DNA of 64,000 bases from SbD1 sp039679945 (GCA_039679945.1 JBDKTY010000168.1:1-64000); one strand, 5' to 3'. Shown: positions 43,803-53,010, counted from the first letter of the stretch. The notes: generated by a model not told the origin, from the sequence alone. Made by a program: numbers and translations.

Positions 43803-44543
43803 TCATGATTTCTTGCACTGGAGAGTCTTTAAGAAAGCCTCTATTCTGTCCCGGAAAAAGTAAGCCGTCACGGTCGCGGCGACCGCGACGCCCAACAGGA
43901 CAAGAAGTTTGCCATATTCCCCGCCTTCGATGAAGCCCCCGCTCAGTGTAAGCAAAATAGTGCCGAAAAGTCTCCCCACCGTACTGACCACAATGAATTC
44001 AATCGTGGTGAGATGTCCGAGACCGAGGATGAAACAGAGATAATCCTTGGGAAATCCGGGCACGAGGAAGAGCATGAAAGCAACGAAGACGCCTTTATGC
44101 TCGAGGAGGTAATCAAACTTGGCCAGGACGGCCTGATCGACCACCTTCTCTACCAAAGGCCTTCCAAATGCCCTCGAAAGGGCGAATGCGATGAACGACC
44201 CTATTGTCAGTCCGATAGTAGAGAGTACCACACCCCAGTAGAATCCAAAAAAGTAACCGCCCAGAATACCGGTCGCCTCCCCCGGCAATGGAGCAAAGAC
44301 CACCTGGGTTATCTGTAAAAGGACAAAGACGAGAAATTTTGCGGGCCCCAGGGACTCGAGAAACGCTTTCGCCTCCTCCTTGTTCAAGAAGACGTTGATC
44401 CAGCCGGTCTTATAGAAGAGCAGCAGCACCAGGCAAAAGCCGAGAATAAAGAGAACGAACCTGAGCCTCGCCCCGTTTTTCTTCTTGTTTTGTACCGGGA
44501 CCTCTGGAGTTTTAACATCATCCTGTTCCACGACATCACTCAT
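43803..44543 (-). CDS. TVP38/TMEM64 family membrane protein
   Basis: 246 residues: a charged N-terminus, a first helix (FVLFILGFCLVLLLFY), then the SNARE-associated core with APLPGEATGILGGYFFG, IGSFIAFALSRAFGRPLVEKVV and FLVPGFPKDYLCFILGL. Likely a lipid or membrane-trafficking flippase-type protein related to DedA. An in-frame GTG at 44600 would add 19 residues; neither start has a strong ribosome site. Confidence 0.86.
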   Translation of the reverse strand: MSDVVEQDDVKTPEVPVQNKKKNGARLRFVLFILGFCLVLLLFYKTGWINVFLNKEEAKAFLESLGPAKFLVFVLLQITQVVFAPLPGEATGILGGYFFGFYWGVVLSTIGLTIGSFIAFALSRAFGRPLVEKVVDQAVLAKFDYLLEHKGVFVAFMLFLVPGFPKDYLCFILGLGHLTTIEFIVVSTVGRLFGTILLTLSGGFIEGGEYGKLLVLLGVAVAATVTAYFFRDRIEAFLKTLQCKKS

Positions 44544-45012
44544 ACCGGTGGTTCTCTTTCCTGAACAGGCCAACTCGCCCTTGCCGCGTGTTAGTACCAC
44601 ATTGCATGATAAAGCCTCTCACGTCAGCCCCCGTCGCCATTCCGGTAATTGCGGCAAGCCGGTTCCCGTGAGGTTTCGAGCCCCCCGCTTCCGCCCGGGA
44701 ATTGAACGAAAAAGGACATTTTCGAGTAAACCCAAAAATCATGCGAAAACCCTCAATTCCAGGGGGCATGATTGCTTCATTGTAGCCTTACTTCCCCTGC
44801 CAGTCCACTCACAAAGCTTGAGCACCCTGGCTAGGTTGGCCATGGGAGGGAACAGCCGCGATCATTTGCATTATTACCCGGCCGGGAGGATGAATTTTCC
44901 CTGTCCTTTTATTAAAATAATCGGTAATAGTCTTGATAAGAGTAAGCCATATGAGAAAGTCAGGGAGTGGCCTGCCCTCTTGGGGTGCGTCTCTGCCTGC
45001 ATAGATGGAATT
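44544..45012. other. divergent intergenic region
   Basis: It separates the minus-strand TVP38-type gene from the plus-strand RelA/SpoT-like gene and must hold both promoters. An AT-rich patch lies near 44900-44950, but no promoter hexamer pair or regulatory repeat could be fixed with confidence. A long open frame across it has no codon or motif support. Confidence 0.5.
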
Positions 45013-47253
45013 ATGAAAGAAAACAACGTAGTCGGTGGAGAAAATACGGAGCCGGCCGCACCTCTGATGGCCGAAGAAGCGCATCTATTCGACATCGATG
45101 CTTTCCGCGCACGTATGTCCAGGTACCTGGACCGGGCGAATAACAACACATCCGTTTTTTTCGAAGCCCTCGCCTTCGCGCATGAGTTGCATGCCGGACA
45201 GCGGCGGAAATCCGGTGCGCCCTATATAAGCCATCCTTGCGCGGTCGCCGAAATTCTGGTCCGCGAGATGCAATTCAGGGACCCCGTTGTCCTGGCTGCC
45301 GCCCTGCTGCACGATGTGGTCGAAGACGTCCCCTGGATCTCACTCGATGACATCGAGTACCAGTTCGGCCCCAGAGTTGCCGAACTCGTGGACGGGTGCA
45401 CCAAGCTTGCCCGTTTCCATCTCGACCGCGCCATCCTGAAAGACCTCACGCACAGCAAGATCTTCATCAGTGCGAGCCGCAGGCTCGGCGTGCTAATCAT
45501 AAAACTGGCCGACCGCCTCCACAACCTGCGCACGCTCCACTTTCTCCCGAAGACCAAACGACAGCGGATTGCCCAGGAAACCGTGGAGGTCTACGCACCC
45601 ATAGCCGCCCGCCTGAACCTTTACCCCGTGAAGCGGGAACTCTATCACCTGGCACTCTCTTTTCTATACCCGAAAAAAAGCAAAAAGATCCTTCACATCA
45701 TTCAGGACATGCGCAACTCAGAGGATGTGGCGCATATCGAATCCACTTTGGCGAAGCTGCTTTTCGAAAAGGGGCTGGCCGCCGAAATTCGCATACGTCC
45801 CAAGGGTCTGGGGAGCTACTACGATCCCATGAAACGCACCCTCGACCCGCTTTATCCCGAGAACTACGTGGACTTCGCGGTCATTCTGAAAACGGAAGAC
45901 GCCCTCGCCTGCTACAACGTCCTCGGACTGGTGAATAATGCTTTCCCCTCCATTCCCAAAAGCATTCGTGACTTCATTGCAAATCCGAAGACAAACGGCT
46001 ACCGCAGCCTTCACATTCGAATTCATCTCGGTGGGAATAATTACCTTATAAAGCTCAGAACGTTTCAAATGGAGGAACTGGCAAACGCGGGCATCCTTCG
46101 AGCCTGGGATGCTCAAACCGGATTGAGTGACGAACGGTGGCAGGAGATCAGCGAGCTTCTACGCGACATCGGCGAATACGGCGGCGCGGCCCCACAGCGC
46201 AAAGCGCTCATCCGCCTCTCGGACACCGAGGAGATCTACACCTACAGCCCCATGGGTGACATTTATTATCTCCCCAAGGGCAGCATCGTTCTTGATTTTG
46301 CCTACCGCATACACTCCGAACTTGGTGATTACAGCGAAGGGGCGATCGTTAACACGGTCTGGTCTCCCATAACCCGGGAACTGAGGGACGGCGACACGGT
46401 GGAGATTCTTACGTCACCCGAGCCTCTCGATGTCGATCCCGACCTGGAGGCGCTCTGCAAGACCCCAAAAGCCAGGACCGCGATAAACAGGCATCTGCAG
46501 CTCAGGCGGCTCAATTTCGCGCAGCAGGTCGGCAAGGAAATCCTCATCCAGGAAATCGTTCGCCACAATCTGCCCACAACGGTGCTCGACGGCGAGAACA
46601 TCCGCCTTATCCTGGAAATCCTCAATTTGAAAGATCTCCACGAACTCTTCATCCGTATAGGTCAGGACCTTACCTCACCCGAACTGGTTCTTTACTACCT
46701 TGAGACTTCACGGGGACTTGACGAAAGCAGGCCTATCAGTACCGAGAAACGCTCTTACGAGCACAACGTCATAACCGTTTCGAGCCTGGATAAGGCGATA
46801 TTCAAGTTCGCGCGGTGCTGCAACCCGTTGCCCGGCCAGGACGGCGTGGTCGCGACCCTGAGCGAGAGAGGCACCGCGTTCCATCACCGCGATTGCCAGG
46901 ACCTGCATCAACGACATGGTCTTCAACCCCAGCAGCTTCTGGACATACGATGGAACATGCAGGCCGTCTGGAGGCACCCCCTGGTCTTTCGAATTCATAT
47001 CCTCGAGCAAAAAATGCGTGACCTCCTGCCCTGCCTCTCGGAACTCCCTCCACAGATACGAATTCAGCAGATAAGCAGCGCACTGGACAGGCACGATCAC
47101 CCGATGGTGTGGATGAGCGTGATATTCCAGAGCTTCGGGGAAGCAAAAGAGTTTTTCAGTCAGATTCCGGTGGAGCGCACATTGATCGACGAGTTTGCAA
47201 GGGAGGGGGGGCCCAGAAGTCTTCAGCTCCAAAGGGAGTACATCATATCATAG
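45013..47253 (+). CDS. RelA/SpoT-family protein with intact hydrolase and degenerate synthetase
   Basis: 746 residues. The N-terminal HD domain is well kept: RRKSGAPYISHPCAVAEIL, AALLHDVVEDV (HDxxED) and LIIKLADRLHNLRT. The synthetase-like region (about 230-400) is divergent: RPKGLGSYYDPMKR replaces the usual R-K-S-Y-K-M motif, VDFAVILK replaces DIxGIRI, and the conserved acidic segment before the TGS domain is not seen, although NPKTNGYRSLHIRI remains. A TGS domain (EEIYTYSPMGDIYYLPKGS), a Cys-containing zinc-finger-like region (FARCCNPLPGQDGVVATL) and an ACT-like C-terminus follow. Probably a (p)ppGpp hydrolase with regulatory domains. A 6-bp GC hairpin without T-tract follows the stop. Confidence 0.85.
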   Translation: MKENNVVGGENTEPAAPLMAEEAHLFDIDAFRARMSRYLDRANNNTSVFFEALAFAHELHAGQRRKSGAPYISHPCAVAEILVREMQFRDPVVLAAALLHDVVEDVPWISLDDIEYQFGPRVAELVDGCTKLARFHLDRAILKDLTHSKIFISASRRLGVLIIKLADRLHNLRTLHFLPKTKRQRIAQETVEVYAPIAARLNLYPVKRELYHLALSFLYPKKSKKILHIIQDMRNSEDVAHIESTLAKLLFEKGLAAEIRIRPKGLGSYYDPMKRTLDPLYPENYVDFAVILKTEDALACYNVLGLVNNAFPSIPKSIRDFIANPKTNGYRSLHIRIHLGGNNYLIKLRTFQMEELANAGILRAWDAQTGLSDERWQEISELLRDIGEYGGAAPQRKALIRLSDTEEIYTYSPMGDIYYLPKGSIVLDFAYRIHSELGDYSEGAIVNTVWSPITRELRDGDTVEILTSPEPLDVDPDLEALCKTPKARTAINRHLQLRRLNFAQQVGKEILIQEIVRHNLPTTVLDGENIRLILEILNLKDLHELFIRIGQDLTSPELVLYYLETSRGLDESRPISTEKRSYEHNVITVSSLDKAIFKFARCCNPLPGQDGVVATLSERGTAFHHRDCQDLHQRHGLQPQQLLDIRWNMQAVWRHPLVFRIHILEQKMRDLLPCLSELPPQIRIQQISSALDRHDHPMVWMSVIFQSFGEAKEFFSQIPVERTLIDEFAREGGPRSLQLQREYIIS

Positions 47254-47445
47254 CCGGCGGGCGAAACCCGCCAGCCTCCGTTCAGCATCGCAATCAGGCG
47301 CCGGCAGTCCCGAAACACCAAAACAAAAAAAGCGTATCGAGCCACGGGTTGATCATAGCGGCGCCGCTCTCGGTGGGAAGCCGCCACGGACCATTCATTC
47401 AAAGCGGCCGGAACGGCTCAGCGGCACCTGTGCCACCCTTACGAA

Positions 47446-47775
47446 TCAGTGTATCGACCTTCCCTCGAGAGCCGGTGGGAAGGCCCTCTGGGCCAGAGAT
47501 TTGAGTTTTTCCTTCTTGACTCCGGCTACCTCCACGAGCAGAAACTGTATCCAGACCCCGCACAGGAAGCTGACCATACTTTCGTTGCTCATGAATACTT
47601 CCGCCCTGAGCTTTTCATCCTCGATCGCTTCCGAGGCAAGATTCATGATGTCGCTGCGCAGGCGCCCCTCGCCCAGGCACTGGAGCGCCTTACTGTACAG
47701 CTTTTCCATTTCCGTGGCCTGGGAGATAATACATGCCGCCTTGTCACACGCCTCAATCAGATTCAGCTTCACCAT
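47446..47775 (-). CDS. hypothetical small helical protein
   Basis: 109 residues, predicted mostly helical (LIEACDKAACIISQATEMEKLYSKALQCL), with a hydrophobic segment MVSFLCGVWIQFLLVEVAGV near the C-terminus. No family is recognised. The ATG at 47775 is used; a TTG two codons earlier has a better-spaced AAGGA. It is convergent with the RelA/SpoT-like gene and divergent from the protease gene. Coding status is moderately supported. Confidence 0.5.
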   Translation of the reverse strand: MVKLNLIEACDKAACIISQATEMEKLYSKALQCLGEGRLRSDIMNLASEAIEDEKLRAEVFMSNESMVSFLCGVWIQFLLVEVAGVKKEKLKSLAQRAFPPALEGRSIH

Positions 47776-48000
47776 TGGCAACCAGTTTCCTTTTGAAAGT
47801 ACCCGAGAACATATTGAATATCTATTGAATCGGTTTAGTTTGATAGATCGATCATAGCATTTTGCCCCTTCCTTGGGAACAGAGGAACGGAGAAAACATC
47901 CCATGGGGGGGTGCGGATCTTTTTGATTGACAGGAGGTCCGCCTATGACGTTATTATTCTGGGTTCCGGGCCTAGGCTGAACAATCAGAAAGGAGCTTTC

Positions 48001-49479
48001 ATGAGGATATATCCTGATAATTTTCTACGGACCACCAGGTTTGTGACCTTCATTGCTATTTTTTGCTCGATGACCCTTGTCCATGCCTCGCTGGCCATTT
48101 CCGCATCACCCGCCCTTGTGGCCCAGGGGCCCTCGACATTCGCCGATCTCGCCGAAGGCGTAAAGGATGTCGTTGTTAATATCTCTACGACCCAGGTAAT
48201 AAAAGAAAACCCCATGCAGCCGTTCATGGGTCCCAACTCGCCTTTTCGCGAGTTTTTCGGTGACGATTTTTTCAAGCGGTTTTTCGGGGAGAACGCGCCT
48301 CAGGGTGGCATGAAGACCCACGCTCTCGGCTCCGGGTTCATCATCGATACCGATGGTTCCATCCTCACCAATAATCACGTGGTCGAGAAGGCTTCGGAAA
48401 TCAAGATCAAGACGGCTTCCGGGAAGGAATATGATGCAAAGGTCGTTGGCCGTGATCCCAAGACTGATATAGCACTGATCAAAATTACCGCCGATGGCAA
48501 GCTGCCCAAGGCGGCCAAGCTTGGAGATTCCGAAGCCATCAGGGTCGGAGACTGGGTTATGGCGGTGGGGAATCCCTTTGGTCTGGGCAACACCGTTACC
48601 GCCGGAATCATCAGTGCCAAGGGCCGTATCATCGGGGCCGGACCTTATGACGATTTCCTCCAGACTGATGCCGCCATCAATCCCGGCAACAGCGGGGGAC
48701 CGCTTTTCAATATGAACGGCGAGGTAGTCGGAATCAACACTGCAATCGTCGCGCAGGGCCAGGGGATCGGTTTTGCAACGCCCATCAACATCGCCAAGGA
48801 AATACTGGCGCAGCTCAAGACAGGCAAAGTAGTACGCGGTTGGCTCGGGATAATGATTCAGGACATTACTCCGGAACTTGCCGAATCGTTTGGAATCACC
48901 GAGACCACGGGCGTGATCGTTGCCGATGTCGTGCCCGACAGCCCCGCGGAGAAAGCGGGACTCAAGAGGGGCGATATCGTTAAGTCTCTCAATGGCAAAC
49001 CGGTTGACAACGCGCACATGCTTTCACGTTCCGTTGCCGCCATGGGCCCGGAAAGCAGCACGACCATAAGCGTTTTGCGAGAAGGAAAGGCCAAGGACGT
49101 CAAGGTCACCATAGGAACGATGCCGGAGGATACCGGAGAACGCAAACGCGAGGGTAGAGCCGAGAGCCCCTGGGGTATCACCGTCCAGAATATTACTCCG
49201 GAACTGGCCCAGAAACACGGTCTTGATGAGAATGAATCCGGCGTCATTATTACGGATCTCAAACAGGGTACGGCGGCTGCCGAGGCAAGACTGCGCCCGG
49301 GTGACGTGGTAAAGGAAGTCAACCGGCAGAAGATCCAGAATATCAGGGACTACAACCAGGCAGTCCAGAAGATGAAGAAAGGCGAGACGCTGCTTCTGCT
49401 CGTGAAGCGAGCGGGCAATACTTTCTACATCGCTATCAGATCGCCAAAGGAAAAAGCGCCAGAACAGGATAAAGAATAA
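48001..49479 (+). CDS. Do-type periplasmic serine protease (DegP/DegQ family)
   Basis: 492 residues: signal peptide (FVTFIAIFCSMTLVHASLA), trypsin-like domain with catalytic His126 (TNNHVV), Asp156 (KTDIALI) and Ser231 (NPGNSGGPL), and two PDZ domains (about 285-375 and 390-480). It degrades or refolds damaged envelope proteins. AAAGGAG lies 5 nt before the ATG at 48001. Confidence 0.95.
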   Translation: MRIYPDNFLRTTRFVTFIAIFCSMTLVHASLAISASPALVAQGPSTFADLAEGVKDVVVNISTTQVIKENPMQPFMGPNSPFREFFGDDFFKRFFGENAPQGGMKTHALGSGFIIDTDGSILTNNHVVEKASEIKIKTASGKEYDAKVVGRDPKTDIALIKITADGKLPKAAKLGDSEAIRVGDWVMAVGNPFGLGNTVTAGIISAKGRIIGAGPYDDFLQTDAAINPGNSGGPLFNMNGEVVGINTAIVAQGQGIGFATPINIAKEILAQLKTGKVVRGWLGIMIQDITPELAESFGITETTGVIVADVVPDSPAEKAGLKRGDIVKSLNGKPVDNAHMLSRSVAAMGPESSTTISVLREGKAKDVKVTIGTMPEDTGERKREGRAESPWGITVQNITPELAQKHGLDENESGVIITDLKQGTAAAEARLRPGDVVKEVNRQKIQNIRDYNQAVQKMKKGETLLLLVKRAGNTFYIAIRSPKEKAPEQDKE

Positions 49480-49519
49480 ATCGGCATCTCCGGAGCAAGG
49501 GAGCAGGTTAGACTTACTG

Positions 49520-49879
49520 ATGGAAAAGGGCGGACAGGAATCAGGCTTCATAGTTGCCGCGTCGCCTGAGCAACTTCGTAAAGAGAAGGACAAGGCGCGC
49601 GAGCTTCGCAACTCTCAATGGTGGAAGCGCCAATTGGCAAAGGGGTGCTGTTATTACTGCTCCAGGCGCTTCCCTCCCGCGGAGTTGACCATGGACCATA
49701 TCGTTCCGATCGTTCGCGGCGGCAGGTCTGTTCGCGGCAACATCGTACCCGCGTGCAAGGACTGCAACAACAAGAAGAAGTACCTGCTCCCCCTGGAATG
49801 GGACCAATATCTCCGGTGCGCCGCGAAGGCCCCGCCAGCGGATACCGATCCGCCCGAACGGGAACCCGAAGGGACTTAA
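49520..49879 (+). CDS. HNH endonuclease-domain protein
   Basis: 119 residues: CCYYCSRRFPPAELTMDHIVPIVRGG and NIVPACKDCNNKKKYLLP show the HNH fold with two CxxC zinc pairs and the catalytic DH. Stand-alone HNH proteins may be housekeeping nucleases or remnants of mobile elements; nothing here decides. A 57-residue Cys-rich gene starts 4 bp after its stop. Confidence 0.85.
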   Translation: MEKGGQESGFIVAASPEQLRKEKDKARELRNSQWWKRQLAKGCCYYCSRRFPPAELTMDHIVPIVRGGRSVRGNIVPACKDCNNKKKYLLPLEWDQYLRCAAKAPPADTDPPEREPEGT

Positions 49880-49883
49880 AGAA

Positions 49884-50057
49884 ATGGAACAGTGCAAAGA
49901 GTGTGACTTGGCAATATATTGCTATTCTGATTCGTGTTCGTGGACTTTCAGGACCAAGCAGGAGATGGAAGAAAAGACCGCGGCAATACAGCAGTGCCCC
50001 GTTCGCGAAGAAATCGAACAGATGAAAGCGGCAAGGAAGAAACAAGTTGCAGGATAA
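49884..50057 (+). CDS. 57-residue Cys-rich protein next to the HNH gene
   Basis: Reads MEQCKECDLAIYCYSDSCSW and continues with FRTKQEMEEKTAAIQQCPVR. Six cysteines in a compact arrangement suggest zinc or iron binding. AGGGA precedes the ATG, and the gene follows the HNH gene within one transcript. Similar mini-proteins occur in deltaproteobacteria but have no known function as far as I recall. Confidence 0.68.
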   Translation: MEQCKECDLAIYCYSDSCSWTFRTKQEMEEKTAAIQQCPVREEIEQMKAARKKQVAG

Positions 50058-50258
50058 TGCCGTGGACCATCCACGGAACTGTTGAGCAGGCCTTCATCGC
50101 CCCGACCGGTGGACGGTCCGGGCGATGAAGAATTGGATGCAGGGAATGTTTCTCCTCGCGAGAGTCATGCCCAAAATCCACCATGGAAGTGAGCCCGAGT
50201 TCGCATGAGAAGGCATTGTCGAGAAACAGAAGCAGCCGCGTGCGTTGCGAGGGAAGAG

Positions 50259-50339
50259 ATTTCCAGCCCGCCGAAAACATAGTACAACATGCTTTGGGGT
50301 GATCCGGGGGAACTCCAGGTGCGGGATTTCCAGCCCGCC
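50259..50339. repeat. repeated 14-mer ATTTCCAGCCCGCC (two copies here, one near 41.4 kb)
   Basis: Copies lie at 50259-50272 and 50326-50339; the third is at 41433-41446. All lie outside genes. They may be ends of a decayed small repetitive element. Nothing else is seen between 50058 and 50344. Confidence 0.45.
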
Positions 50340-50344
50340 GCCTG

Positions 50345-50836
50345 TCACGTAAACATATTGATCTTACAGTTGCGCGCGTGCTTCAGGTATTCCTCCGCGT
50401 TGTATATTTCCACGCCATCGATAAAGTCCGAGGCCTTGAGGCCCATCATCTCGATCGTCATTTTGCAGGCAATGAATCTCACACCTTCCAGTTGAGCCAC
50501 CTCCATCAGTTCTTCAAGATTGGGAATACCGGCCCCGTCTATTTTTTTGCGCATCATCCGTGTGGCCACGTCCGCCATTCCCGGGATCGCGCCCATGGTA
50601 CCGCCCGGAATGAATTTGCATTTCCGCGCCCCGCCTTTGCGGATAACGTTGATGCCCATGAATGTGTAAAAAACAGCGGCTTCCATCCCAAGCCTCCTGG
50701 CATTGACCGCCAGTATAAGAGCCGGATAGGCCCCATCCAGGGTATCCCTGCTGCATATGAACGTACAGGATTCCTTCTCGGGTTCGGATTGTGCCCGAGG
50801 ATTGTCGATTGTCACCGCGGCTGCTTTCCGTGCCAT
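50345..50836 (-). CDS. DsrE/DsrF-like family protein
   Basis: 163 residues of the DsrE2-like type: KESCTFICSRDTLDGAYPALILAVNARRLG and VFYTFMGINVIRKG, and near the C-terminus VRFIACKMTIEMMGLKASDF with the conserved Cys used by sulfur carriers. Such proteins relay sulfane sulfur in dissimilatory or assimilatory sulfur metabolism. GGGAGG decides the ATG at 50836. An ArsR-type regulator gene lies directly upstream on the same strand. Confidence 0.87.
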   Translation of the reverse strand: MARKAAAVTIDNPRAQSEPEKESCTFICSRDTLDGAYPALILAVNARRLGMEAAVFYTFMGINVIRKGGARKCKFIPGGTMGAIPGMADVATRMMRKKIDGAGIPNLEELMEVAQLEGVRFIACKMTIEMMGLKASDFIDGVEIYNAEEYLKHARNCKINMFT

Positions 50837-50963
50837 TTGAAACCTCCCTATATCGGGTGAAGTAATTGTGTGGGACAGGATTTTCCATCCCATCGTTTTG
50901 CCGGAGCGCGCGGGTCAGGCTCGCTGCCAGATTTGTTTCGCAATGGAGCGTTGCTTGGGGAGA

Positions 50964-51323
50964 CTACTCCCCGGCGTCATCAACCCGCACCGCGCACTCG
51001 GCCCCTGCCTGTCCGGAAGCACCCCCATGCTGCCGGACACAATGAATAATTTTCACGACGTTTCGGTTCGCAATGGAATAGTAGATCTGGGTGCCATTTC
51101 GCCGGGATGCCAGAATCCCCCTCGCCTTCATGATATTGAGCTGCTGTGAGACATAGGGCTGCATGGCTCCCAGGTGGTTACAGATTTCGGTGACCGCACG
51201 CTCGCCGTTTTCCAGGAAATCAATGATCCTGAGTCTGGCGGGATGGGCAACGGTCTTAAGGATATCGGCGGCACGCTGGAGTTGCTCGGCATCAGGAAGA
51301 AGCGGTCCGTTTTCAACTGACAT
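50964..51323 (-). CDS. ArsR family transcriptional regulator
   Basis: 119 residues with a winged helix: AADILKTVAHPARLRIIDFLENGE, then EICNHLGAMQPYVSQQLNIMKARGIL. Cys residues lie in the recognition region (EIC) and near the C-terminus (IIHC, AGAEC), suggesting thiol- or metal-responsive derepression. It lies upstream of the DsrE-like gene, so a sulfur-responsive role is plausible. An AT-rich inverted repeat upstream is a likely autoregulatory operator. Confidence 0.88.
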   Translation of the reverse strand: MSVENGPLLPDAEQLQRAADILKTVAHPARLRIIDFLENGERAVTEICNHLGAMQPYVSQQLNIMKARGILASRRNGTQIYYSIANRNVVKIIHCVRQHGGASGQAGAECAVRVDDAGE

Positions 51324-51409
51324 GGAGTCTCGCCTTTCGATAAGCAAGAGGGGTTTGGCGGCATAATCCGTGAGCCCGGCCACATCGCCTGATAAATCCG
51401 GATGGAGCC

Positions 51410-51433
51410 ATATTCATGTTTTTATCTGAATAT
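51410..51433 (-). promoter_or_regulatory. putative ArsR operator (ATATTCA-N10-TGAATAT)
   Basis: A perfect 7-bp inverted repeat in an AT-rich patch 87 bp before the ArsR-type gene. ArsR/BigR-like repressors bind AT-rich dyads of this kind. The repressor is probably autoregulatory and also controls the DsrE-like gene; this is inferred. Confidence 0.5.
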
Positions 51434-51728
51434 ATTAATATTTGCATATTGTCAAGCTCAAGTTTATAAACACTCGCTTTTGTCCACTATCCGCACGGAT
51501 TCCCGCCTCAGGGGAACTCTTCCATTACACTCCGTCAGAGGCTAATTGTATGCCACCCCTCCCCAGCAAGAAGCCGGCTTGTTGCCGCTTCCGGAATTCA
51601 TCAAAACTTCTCGTCCCTGGTACACGACGACGGTTGGAACCATAGGGATAAACCGGTTCGGGATTCTTGCGGCCCAGACACTTGCCTGCTTTTCGGAATC
51701 TTTATGATACAAGCGTTTTCTGTTCTGC

Positions 51729-51770
51729 ACCGGCGTAGCTCAGGGGTAGGGTAGCCGATTCGTAATCAGA
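51729..51770 (+). pseudogene. truncated tRNA-Thr(CGT) remnant
   Basis: CGGCGTAGCTCAGGGGTAG and CCGATTCGTAATCAG match the 5' half of the intact tRNA-Thr at 53.7 kb up to the end of the anticodon stem, with an insertion in the D arm. The T arm and acceptor 3' strand are missing. The sequence upstream (TATGATACAAG) also resembles the region before the intact tRNA. No other gene is visible between 51434 and 51954. Confidence 0.75.
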
Positions 51771-51954
51771 TGACACTCCGCACCCAGAGCCACTTTACAG
51801 GCCAAAAGCCGGGAAAAGGTCGAATAAGTCCTTTCAGGCCGGATCAGGTCGCCCGCAGGTCGCGCTCACTTCTTGGCAAGCACTTTGCGTAAATCGAATA
51901 AGGCTAACGGGGATTAATTCTCCCAGGAAGCCTCATTCGGGGAAAGAAATCCGA

Positions 51955-52782
51955 TTACGGGGTGAGGTCTTTCGCTTTTAAGAGTCTTTGATCCCTCTTG
52001 CGCTGCAAATCTTTTGCTTCTTCAACGAGGTTCAGGCTGCTGTTCCAACTCGCATCACAAAAAGCCTGAAATCGATCAAAACAAGTCCCCTCGTAAATGA
52101 TCTCAGTATCCCGTGAAGGAACGCCATGGGTTAGGGTGTAATCGGCAAGGGCCATGATGTAATCATAGCGCCTTTCCTTTGGGATAATAATCGGGGGATA
52201 GCCCGCTTTCAGGCAGGGAAGGTTTCCGATAAGCCGGGCAATCCGGCCGTTGCCGTCCCAGAAGGGGTGAATTGCGACAAAAGAAACGTGCAGCCTGGCG
52301 TAGGATTTGAGGATCTCCCCCGGTTCCCCGGAAGATTGCAGTTGCGCATTCAGAAGCTGCAGCCAACGTTCCATCAGCTTCGGGACTTCCCAATGATCGG
52401 AGAATTCGATAGTCTTGAGATGGTTGTTGACGGTGACGCTGGTTGAGTTGTTTTCCCGTTTCCATGCGCCAACAGGTTTGTAAACGTCCAGGACTGGTTC
52501 GGTGATCACGAGTTTATGGAGGTCGAATAAGTCTATCTCGGTGATCTCCTGTTTTTGGACCAAAGCGTACATGAGATCGACGGCTCGGGCGTGCCCCTCG
52601 ATGTCGCGGTGATCCTTGAGCGGCTTGCCGCTGATCGTCAGCCCTTCGCTTAAGACAAAAGCGGTTTCACCCAAGGTCAGGGTATTGCCCTCAATGGCCG
52701 TGGACATATGTGTCCATAACGCCCTGAGTTGTTCCAGAAGGTTTTTTCTGATGTCGTCCGATAATCCATCGAGGAACTTCAT
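51955..52782 (-). CDS. Fic-domain AMP-transferase with built-in inhibitory helix
   Basis: 275 residues. The Fic motif HPFWDGNGRIAR starts at His172 and is complete. An inhibitory motif of the (S/T)xxxE(G/N) kind is present near the N-terminus: Ser27-T-A-I-Glu31-Gly32 in HMSTAIEGNTLT, so this is a self-inhibited class II Fic. A small C-terminal helical segment follows. Fic proteins transfer AMP or related groups to target proteins. It lies between a broken and an intact tRNA-Thr, after short coupled frames, which suggests accessory DNA. Confidence 0.9.
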   Translation of the reverse strand: MKFLDGLSDDIRKNLLEQLRALWTHMSTAIEGNTLTLGETAFVLSEGLTISGKPLKDHRDIEGHARAVDLMYALVQKQEITEIDLFDLHKLVITEPVLDVYKPVGAWKRENNSTSVTVNNHLKTIEFSDHWEVPKLMERWLQLLNAQLQSSGEPGEILKSYARLHVSFVAIHPFWDGNGRIARLIGNLPCLKAGYPPIIIPKERRYDYIMALADYTLTHGVPSRDTEIIYEGTCFDRFQAFCDASWNSSLNLVEEAKDLQRKRDQRLLKAKDLTP

Positions 52783-52821
52783 GAGATGCTTTCCATGGCT
52801 GGTTGTTTGGCAAAAGTCACT

Positions 52822-53010
52822 CTAACGCCCCTGTCCCGGAAGAGGTAGGCGAGCTTGCCTTCCAAAGTACTGCTTCTTGATCTTGTTAGAAAGGCCCCTC
52901 GCCTCTTCCCTGTTCGCCGGGCCCAGCGAAGACCGTTTGCCATTAAGCTCAACGCACCAAAGCCCGTACTCTTTGCGAAAGAATAGCCGAATAGACATGT
53001 AGAATTTCAT
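52822..53010 (-). CDS. short protein, possible integrase N-terminal remnant
   Basis: 62 residues. GLWCVELNGKRSSLGPANREE followed by ARGLSNKIKKQYFG resembles the start of tyrosine integrases (short beta-hairpin, then a helix), but the catalytic part is absent. Its ATG overlaps the stop of a 33-residue frame upstream (ATGA), and it ends 39 bp before the Fic gene. It may be a small accessory gene of the Fic unit or a broken integrase. No ribosome site is obvious. Confidence 0.3.
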   Translation of the reverse strand: MKFYMSIRLFFRKEYGLWCVELNGKRSSLGPANREEARGLSNKIKKQYFGRQARLPLPGQGR

